This document shows positions 6,050 through 12,686 of a stretch of 12,686 nucleotides of DNA, piece by piece. Numbering within the stretch: position 1 is the stretch's first letter; the number at the start of each line of letters is the position of its first letter. Below the pieces are notes generated by a model. That model ran no database searches and was not told the origin of the DNA. It worked only from the letters and a program-made list of their open reading frames with translations. The stretch comes from Isohypsibius dastychi (Eukaryota > Tardigrada > Eutardigrada > Parachela > Isohypsibiidae), in assembly GCA_034696485.1 (NCBI GenBank), contig JAQIWT010001075.1:1-12686 (forward strand), in the 5' to 3' direction. Made by a program: the position numbers and the translations under genes.

Positions 6050-7881
6050 TTAGCGCGATTTAAAAATAACTTCAAAAGGTTTCGGCGCATTCACCACACC
6101 AAAGACCGACTCGGACACCGAGAGTTTTTTTCCAGGAGCCGCGCTGATCGAGAAGTGCTTCATCAAGCTAGTGAAAAATATGTACAGCTCCATTTTTGCC
6201 AGCGATTCACCGATGCAATACCGCTTGCCTAGAAATAAACGGCTACATTTTTGCTGTCATGATTCCAATGAACATTGCTGTACCGATTGAAAACGGAATA
6301 AAGGCGTCAATTTTCTTGACCTTTCCTGATGCATCCAGAAATCGTTCAGGCTTGAAAGCATGCGGTTCGGGAAAATATCTCTCATCCAGATGAACGGCAT
6401 TAAGAAACGGGATAATCGTAGTATTTGGGGGAATTTGATAGCCGTTGATTTCGTCCGCTTCGAGGTTTCTACGCGGCACCAAAGGGACAAGATTGGCCAG
6501 TCGCTGGACTTCCATAATAGTTGCTTGCAGATACGGCAGTGAATCTAGACTTCAAGGGATGAATATTTCGGGCAAGGCAAAAAATATGTTTCTGTTTCTG
6601 GGAGAATGTTATGCATTTTTTCTAGTTTTAGAAGTTGTTTCTTTCACCTTTTTCTTCCAAGTTGGCGAACCCTCCATCAGGCAGCACCGCGTCGACTTCT
6701 TCTTGCACTTTTTCGTAAACTTTCGGATGGTTGACTAAATAAACAATAGCCCACGCCAAAGTTGTTGAAGTGGTCTCTGTTCCCGCACCAAAAAGGTTGA
6801 ATATGGACATTTGTAGTTGTTCGGCTGTTGGAACGATTTTCTCAAATGAAACGCCACCATACCATAACTCTATTTATCAAACCTGTAAAAGTCGAGTTCG
6901 GGTTGTTCTGTTGTTTGTGTGCCTCGTTCATATACGCGTGAATATAATCCGTGTTCTCGCCCGGTTCAAAATCCTTCTGATGCTCTGTCACCAAATCTCC
7001 TAGAAAATTGCTGACTTCAGAACAGTTCTTCTTGAACTGGCCGAAAACGTAATTGATTCTGGTGAAGGGAATGAACCGGAGGAACGGAAAAAATTCCGCT
7101 GCCTGGCTGGTGGAAGCTAGTGTGACGTTCTGGCCAATCAGACCGGTCAAATGTCGGAATTTCTCGTCATTGTGGTCGAACCGCTTCCCATACGCGATTG
7201 CGCAGATGACGTTGGAGACACTGGTTGTCAGATACGGAACTGGATGAATCGGCTGGCCTTCATGAGTTTTGATATTTTCTACCATCGCTTTGGCTTCTTC
7301 GATAATCAGATCCTGCAGCCAGTTCTTTCCCATTCCCAAATCGCGTAACGTGCTGAGAGCAAAGCGTCGTTGCTCTTTCCAGAGGTCACCATCCGTAAAA
7401 ATCAATCCTGTGGAAAAACATACTCACTGATACCACGTTTCCCAAAAACCAAGACACTCCTACCTTTGCGATGAAAAATGGCATCACGAAACGGGCTTTT
7501 GGGTCTCCCGCTGAAATTTTCGTCATTGACCACTTTTTTGATTGTTTCATAATCAGTGATGAAAACCAGCGCTTTGCTTCCGACGTAGAGCGTACATAGA
7601 CCATTGTCCCCGTACGTTTTCACCGCGTTCATCAAGTTGGTAATGCGCTCAGTACCCGAGCCTTTCATGAGGTCCATGTTGCCGAAGATGAACTTTGCTG
7701 TTTAGAAAAAAATCTTTGTCAATCCTGATTTGAGGAGGTTATTCGAGGGAAACATACTTTTCGGACCAGGTGGCATCGTTTTCGGTCTTCGCGGAGTCAG
7801 GAAATTCCATGCCAGGAATATCACAAGGAACAAGGCACCGATAATCAATGAAGAACAAGAGTGGCACAGTAACTCCAACAT
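6050..7881 (-). CDS. Cytochrome P450, CYP2 clan, complete (499 aa, six exons)
   Basis: Exons on the minus strand: 7758-7881, 7464-7697, 6883-7407, 6648-6824, 6284-6544 and 6050-6228. The five introns are 60, 56, 58, 103 and 55 bases, all in phase 1, and the joined frame is exactly 500 codons including the stop. This is a haem-thiolate monooxygenase of microsomal type. Residues 1-25 form the N-terminal membrane anchor, followed by a basic stretch (TPRRPK) and the proline hinge MPPGPK. Helix C carries WKEQRRF (129-135), the I helix AGTETT (308-313), and the K helix EVQR (E365/R368). PERF follows, and the haem loop FSIGKRYCIG has the axial cysteine at 445. All catalytic landmarks are present, so the enzyme looks active. 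The substrate is unknown; CYP2-clan members act on xenobiotics, fatty acids or steroids. It converges on the Ly6 gene and is divergent from the serpin gene. TCAGT on the coding strand (7929-7933) lies about 50 bases before the ATG. Confidence 0.96.
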
Positions 7882-7899
7882 CTTACTTTTAATGTAGTC

Positions 7900-8590
7900 A
7901 AAAAAACCGATGCAGGTGTGCTAAATTTACTGAACGGTTTGTACTGTTTGTGAATGGTTTGGTAGTTATTAGATGGGATGATGTTGCGGTTGAGCAATAT
8001 TCTGCTATCGGCCAATTTTATCACGCAGCTGATTAGACAGGGTGAAGGTACATTTGTTAAAAGTGCCTTACCATTGAAAAAAGTGCTGAATCAGAGTGAT
8101 GGAAGCTTTTCTTGAAGTGACTAGGCTTTTGTTAATTCTGGATGAATGCGATTTGCAACATCATCACGGTCATTTTGAAGAAAGAGGTCTTCATGAAGCC
8201 GATTAGTTCGCTTGACAGTGCTCTCCCTGCCAAATTGCCATAGCGCCGCACGCTACGAAAATATGCCGCTGATGGGTCCTGTATACAGGACGTAGAGAAA
8301 GAGGACTGATATATCTTTTGTTTTGTGGCATGTATTTGTGGAAGTCTTTGACAGTTCAACAATCCCTATACATCCTTAACCAGCGCTACTGGTGGATCAT
8401 TGGTCCAGTGTCGTCTTTTCCGTTGTGTTGCGCTTGGTTAGTCTCGTCGTACGAAATTTTTGTAATGGTTTAGCTTCAAACGCACTTATTCTGGAGAACA
8501 TAAGCAAAATCACGATGCATTTCGCCTTAAAAAGAATCGCCAGCAAAGTTTCAGCGACTTTGAATATCTATGTGATAAAACCCACTAGGA
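7900..8590. other. No gene seen; P450 upstream region
   Basis: The 100 bases beside the P450 contain near-repeats of GAACGGTTTG and GAATGGTTTG around 7933-7962. A 76-codon minus frame (8132-8362) and an 82-codon plus frame (8392-8640) show no features and are not called. Confidence 0.5.
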
Positions 8591-8604
8591 CCCCCCCCCC
8601 CCCC
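8591..8604. repeat. Poly-C run (14 C)
   Basis: Uninterrupted run of 14 C bases in the intergenic space between the divergent P450 and serpin genes. Confidence 0.9.
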
Positions 8605-8639
8605 GAAATATTTCCTTATCACGAGATAGATGCTCCATA

Positions 8640-8990
8640 ACCCAGGGCTTCGAAAGGATAGGACCCGGTCTTTGAGCACGGTTAGTACGCTCGCAGCGCG
8701 GTCACGCGACAACGTCGACAGAATGATTAATAAATCTGGGTTTTTGACGTGAGCTCAACGAAATCTTCTCGCTTTGAGAAAAACGCACTGTTCTACGAGG
8801 AAGAAAAAAACAGTGATTGGGTTTTTGTGTGAAACCAGTTATTTGAAAAAGTGATCTACCAACGGTGGGGTTTCACCCTGAAGGCAACTGTGCTGGTTCT
8901 AAGCCGGTGTTCAACTCATTTTACACGCTTCATTACACAATCGCTGCATCCATCGTTTTTTTTTCGCTCCTTTGTTACCCTTGCCCAATA
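8640..8990. other. Serpin upstream region, no gene seen
   Basis: This holds the presumed promoter and 5' UTR of the serpin. The stretch 8676-8720 is unusually GC-rich and has a tRNA D-arm-like GGTTAGTACGCTCGC, but no matching TPsiC arm or acceptor stem, so no RNA gene is called. A T9 run sits near 8956-8964. Confidence 0.4.
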
Positions 8991-8994
8991 AAAT

Positions 8995-10637
8995 ATGGAG
9001 AATCTTCGCCGAGTTCTTGATAGTATGAGCTTCCGCCTGTTTGGTGCTGTTCATAAACTGGATCAACTAAAAGGCAACGAGGACGCTAACATCATCATTT
9101 CTCCATTTACGTTCACCGTCGCGGCGACTGTTCTTTATTATGGGAGTAAAGGGGCGGCATGTAACGAGCTGGAAAGAGTCTTGAAATACAATGACCTGTT
9201 TGATGGACGCTCTGATGCCAAGATGGTACTCGTGGCATTTCGGGAAGCAATTCATCATTTAGCAAAAGATGCAGCCGCCGAAAACTTCGTAAGATTTGAG
9301 AAATCTGTATTTATGATACGCATTTGAGAATGGGTTTGTTTCTGTTTGTAGAATGCCGAAGATGTCGTTAGGGGAATCCGTTTGGTGATCGCAAATGGCC
9401 TGTTCTTCCAGCAAGGCTCGACAATCAACGAAGATTATCTGAAAGCGGTGGAGAAAAACCTGAAAATCCACTCTCGATTCCTCGATTTTGCAAATGACCC
9501 GCGGGGGTCATGCCGCGAAATTGAAAACTGGCTTTGTGAACGCTCTCAAGGACTCTTTCAAGAAGTCAGACTGCCCCCAGGTAAGAAACATTCGCAGAAC
9601 CCACAACTAACGAAACAATTATAAAATTACCACATTGTTCAGGCACTATTTAGCATGATGAAAATTTGAATAACCTGAAGTAGGCACCCAATGATAAAAG
9701 TTTTTAAAAACATGAAAAATATCCCCCCCGCCCCCCCCCCCCTTCACAGTTGTTACATCGATTTCTTAAAGCTGGACTTTACTCACGGACATTGTGTATA
9801 GGGTTCATGGATAGTTCATACAGTGGACCTCGCATGGTTTCTGTCAACGCTGGACTCTTCCGAGCAGGCTGGGAAGCACCCTTTGATCGCACCAAGACCT
9901 TCACAGCGCCATTCACAACGCAGTCTGGGAAGATTGTCAAAGTGCAGATGATGACCATGACGGACAAGTTTGCATGGTCCGAAGATGAAAAGTCAGGAAT
10001 AATGATGGTTGAGCTTCCATACTATCAAAACAAGGCCAGTCTGGTCTTGACTATTCCCAGTAAGAAAAGCGGCATGGCTGGCATGATGCAAGGAGTGACC
10101 AGTGATATTATGCATAATATGCATATGAAGAAGCGCAGCCGCCTGATGACGATATCTTTGCCGAAGTTCTTCATCAACAACGCTCACGATATGAAGGCCA
10201 CTTTGCACCAGATTGGTATCAAGGATGTTATGGAGGACGAATCTGACCTGTCACATATGACGCCTACACCGAACTTCAGAGTCTGTGAAGGAGTGTCGTA
10301 TTCGGCCATTCGTAAGTTGTTTTAGAACGTTTGAAATCATATTGGCTCACGAAATCACGTGTGACTGTGATTCGTTTTCGTTTTAGATGTCGACGAAGAT
10401 GGTACTTTCCCATCAACTATGGGCAAGAATATGGAGCAGCCACCGAACGCTCCAACACTGACTGTCCCAACGCTAACTAGAAAAAAGAGTTCAACCGGCC
10501 CTGTGGACCGTTCCAATCCAAATGTTCCAATTGATGTGTATCTCGACCGTCCATTTTGTGTTGCTGTCCGCCATAACAAATCCTCGCTGTACTTAATGGT
10601 GGGCTGCATTGTCGATCCAACACGTGGACCGAAGTAG
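8995..10637 (+). CDS. Serpin with long reactive-centre loop (427 aa, four exons)
   Basis: Exons 8995-9288, 9352-9580, 9802-10311 and 10387-10637; introns of 63, 221 and 75 bases in phases 0, 1 and 1; 428 codons including the stop. Serpin landmarks in order: the helix-A and strand segment NIIISPFTF, GSKGAA before helix D, IANGLFFQ, LPPG, VSVNAGLFRAGW (the family's VNAIYFKGxW), MMVELPYY, ISLPKFF and a C-terminal PFCVAVRHN...GCIVDP. No signal peptide is seen at this start, which suggests an intracellular or clade-B-like protein, though a further 5' exon cannot be excluded. The hinge after VDEDGT reads FPSTMG, not a run of small residues as in inhibitory serpins, and has proline at about P12. The loop from the hinge Gly350 to the RPF at 399-401 is 48 residues, against about 23 in alpha-1-antitrypsin. 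It contains a tribasic TRKKS (375-379). A protease inhibitor by ancestry, it may well be non-inhibitory. Confidence 0.94.
9723..9742. repeat. Interrupted poly-C run in serpin intron 2
   Basis: Seven C, one G, then twelve C, inside the 221-base second intron of the serpin gene. This intron is much longer than its neighbours. Confidence 0.9.
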
Positions 10638-11159
10638 AATAAGCAGATATGGATGTCTTTGCAATTGTTTGTTTTATTTTAGGTTTTTGAAACTTGGCGT
10701 TATATGGTGTCCACTTTTAATGTAAGCCGGTGGTGGTTGGAGTGGTTGGTCAGGAAATAAGATCTAATTACTTTGTGATTGTTGAGCTAGATTACATGCT
10801 AATCGAGGTGACCGTTTACTGAAGTGATGCTGGCGATTTGGAAAATCAGGTCCGCTCAAGCGTTTGATGGCGAATTTTAATACTGGTTGCCACGATCCTA
10901 AATAGACGTGTACAAAAAAAACGTAGTAATAAAATTATTGCAAGTCATAGCGAATGATGGGCTGCTGAATCTACGCAGGTAATCATGTACATGGTAGTTC
11001 ACCCAGGTTGGCACGGTTTTTTCTCGAGGGTATATTAGCCGAAATTGCGGTAGGCACGGTCTCACCGTCATACACCTCGACAAGGTTAGCAAGGTTGCCT
11101 GAGCCCTGGATTTTTCCTTGCCTACAACTGTTGCAGCTCCGTCCAGGGGTGTCGCAACT

Positions 11160-11414
11160 TCAGTCATGCTGTTGCGGTAACGAGTAAAGCTCACTGTCCT
11201 CCGCGGGTACGCACACTCTCTTATGAGATCTCACGCGATCATGTTGCAGATAAAGAACTTTTTCGTATCCGAACCGAGGAGAAGAATGATTATTTCGTGA
11301 TTGCTGTATCGACGAAGATTTGATAGGTGTGCGAGCCCCTGAACTCAGGTTTTCAGTGTGTACAGTAGTTGAAGATACTGATACTGTTGAAGATACTGTT
11401 GAAGATAAAGCCAT
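11160..11414 (-). CDS. Weak candidate: Ser/Thr-rich hypothetical protein
   Basis: An 84-codon frame starts MALSSTVSSTVSVSSTTV and contains no recognised domain. The Ser/Thr/Val-rich start is produced by a short tandem repeat (GTTGAAGATACT on the plus strand, 11368-11407), so the composition may be a by-product of the repeat rather than of selection. There is no paralogue, signal peptide or polyadenylation signal to support it. I list it only as a possible exon. Confidence 0.15.
   Translation of the reverse strand: MALSSTVSSTVSVSSTTVHTENLSSGARTPIKSSSIQQSRNNHSSPRFGYEKVLYLQHDRVRSHKRVCVPAEDSELYSLPQQHD
11368..11407. repeat. 12-base tandem repeat (GTTGAAGATACT)
   Basis: Three units: GTTGAAGATACT plus a six-base GATACT insert, then GTTGAAGATACT, then GTTGAAGATA. 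Read on the minus strand it encodes Ser/Thr/Val in the weak open frame described at 11160-11414. Confidence 0.7.
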
Positions 11415-12182
11415 AAACTAAATCCGAAAGAGCTGGATGCTAACGAAAATAGAAAGGGTAAAAGAAATTTAGTCCCGATCTCGTAAACGAGGGCGAAAAA
11501 AGCTTCATACCCCCTTAACCCCGCCGGTATTTAATATTTTTTCCGTGGTCGCCAGATGTTCTTTATGGAAAGCACTCAGACACTACTCATAGCACTCCTG
11601 TCGGCAGCTGTCACGGACCAAATGCTTGTCCGGCTGCTGCTGCCAAAAAAAATTAGCGATGAACATTCGGAAAACCAGACTAAGGTCATCAGCCAGTCAC
11701 CTCTAGTGACGTAGCGGGCGACATTTACTCTTGATTTGAATATGGGAAAAGTATCCGTGCGGAGACTGCGCTGAGAGCTTCTATGCACACTGAAGAAAAA
11801 CTACTCGAAGATGCCTTCGTCATTGTGTCGGAAAAGCTTGCCATTTTGTTTTGCCATCTGCGGCATTCGGATCTGTCTGTCGGTCTGACGAGCAGAGACA
11901 AGCTCAGAGCAAACAACAATTAGCACCTGGATGGATTACTCCGATCCGAAGGTCACCGGAGGTCCTCAGGTATCACTATTTAGGTGTGATTATGAATTTT
12001 ACGGAATTTCCAACAGTGGAAGAATCCAAGTGTTCTGATTGATATCGAGGCATCGTTTTTTGTGTTCGAATTGCGTGTGTAGAGAATTTTATAGGAATGA
12101 AAAATCATGAGTATAAACAACAATCGTGTAAAATTACAAGGATTGTTTTTTTCTTGGAAATACAAGAGCCAAAATTGTCGCG

Positions 12183-12610
12183 CTAATCGGAGCTCTGCTT
12201 CCGGATGATGCTTGAGTTACCTTGATGATCACGCAGTGCGACCGTGGCGACCGTCACGTCTTGGTTATCCCCTCGGATACGTGTGCCAATTATACGTAGC
12301 AGTGTTTTTCGCATCTCATTGCTTCCGGTTTGGTATAATAGAGGATTAGTAACAGCATTGCAAAACATGAGCAACGACATAGCGCTAGCCAGTGAGAACT
12401 CATAAACACTTGGGTCCAGGTTGTACAGTGTCCAGAAAACATCTCCTGGTCCCCAACACACCGCCATTGAGATCGTCAAGTAGGCGAACATTCGAAAGAG
12501 TCGACGCTCCTTTGCAGAACGCTTATCCACTGTGAATGTCGGACCTCCGTTTGTATTGTCCAAATTCATGGACACTTGGTTATCGTGATTTCTCGAAGTG
12601 GAGTAAGAAA
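12183..12610 (-). CDS. Class A GPCR, 3'-terminal exon only
   Basis: Last exon of a rhodopsin-class receptor; the 5' part lies outside the window. The exon begins after a good acceptor (a pyrimidine-rich stretch ending TTTCTTTAG, 12611-12612), with one base of the first codon in the preceding exon (phase 1). A short polar stretch (end of intracellular loop 3, with RSAKERRLFRM) leads into transmembrane helix 6, which carries the CWxP toggle motif as CWGP. An extracellular loop and helix 7 follow, with the NPxxY motif as NPLLY in NAVTNPLLYQ. The cytoplasmic tail has basic residues after helix 7 (MRKTLL) and ends KQSSD. The motifs show a class A receptor at the plasma membrane. The ligand cannot be deduced from this part, though peptide or amine receptors are most common. 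Confidence 0.92.
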
Positions 12611-12664
12611 CTAAAGAAAAACAGTCAGAATCTAGAATCCATCAAAATACGCTACCCAGCAGTC

Positions 12665-12684
12665 GGGGGGGGGGGGGGGGGGGG
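12665..12684. repeat. Poly-G run (20 G) in GPCR intron
   Basis: Twenty G bases (C on the receptor's sense strand) within its last intron, two bases before the window end. The length may be affected by sequencing or assembly. Confidence 0.9.
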
Positions 12685-12686
12685 TA

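Larger units (their letters stand above)
10640..12180. other. Long stretch without a convincing gene
   Basis: This lies between the serpin stop and the receptor's last exon. Several minus-strand frames are open (10898-11194, 11160-11414, 11576-11788, 11725-11919), but none shows a domain, signal peptide or confirmed splice join. It presumably contains the 3' UTRs of the serpin and the receptor; no clear AATAAA was found for either. Confidence 0.45.

Noticed and set aside
8670-8720. Possible tRNA or tRNA-derived SINE (GGTTAGTACGCTCGC)
   Set aside because: It is D-arm-like, but I find no TPsiC arm (GTTCGAANC), anticodon stem or acceptor stem at the right distance.
9750-9801. Upstream extension of serpin exon 3 from the ATG at 9750
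   Set aside because: The splice acceptor at 9800-9801 joins in phase with exon 2 to give the family's LPPG continuation; the upstream codons are intron sequence next to a poly-C run.
10898-11194. 98-codon minus-strand frame
   Set aside because: No motif, and it overlaps another weak frame. It might be a degraded mobile-element fragment, but nothing in the sequence proves it.

Overview
The window is animal nuclear DNA from a compact genome. Genes lie on both strands and are split by GT-AG introns, most only 55-63 bases long. There are no ribosome-binding sites or operons. The families present (CYP2-type P450, serpin, WAP, Ly6/three-finger and rhodopsin-class receptor) point to an invertebrate. 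A tardigrade such as Hypsibius or Ramazzottius would fit the intron size and gene content, but that is a guess from general character, not an identification.

Left part (1-5000): small secreted cysteine-rich proteins. Two minus-strand paralogues (717-953 and 3542-3763) encode single-exon peptides of 78 and 73 residues with a near-identical leader and a diverged six-cysteine C-terminus. Their flanks are duplicated too. Between them lies a minus-strand multi-WAP gene (about 2107-2800) whose last two WAP domains are clear but whose upstream exon joins are not. A foldback inverted repeat (344-488) abuts the downstream edge of the first duplicated unit. At 4505-4915 (plus) is a two-exon secreted protein with a Ser/Thr/Gly-rich linker and a reduced six-cysteine WAP-like C-terminus.

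Middle (5000-8000): a three-exon Ly6/three-finger protein with a probable GPI anchor (plus, 5239-5838) converges on a complete six-exon, 499-residue CYP2-clan cytochrome P450 (minus, 6050-7881). The P450 has all key motifs, and all five of its introns are in phase 1.

Right part (8900-12686): a four-exon, 427-residue serpin (plus, 8995-10637) has an atypical hinge and a reactive-centre loop about 25 residues longer than usual. It is followed by about 1.5 kb without a convincing gene, then the last exon of a class A G-protein-coupled receptor (minus, 12183-12610). The rest of that receptor lies beyond the window, past a 20-base G run.

Functionally the window is rich in secreted or extracellular cysteine-rich proteins and putative protease-inhibitor folds (WAP proteins, serpin) next to a small-molecule monooxygenase. 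No shared pathway can be shown from sequence. The most unusual elements are the leader-conserved peptide pair, the long-loop serpin, the unclear WAP exon structure and four long C/G homopolymer runs.
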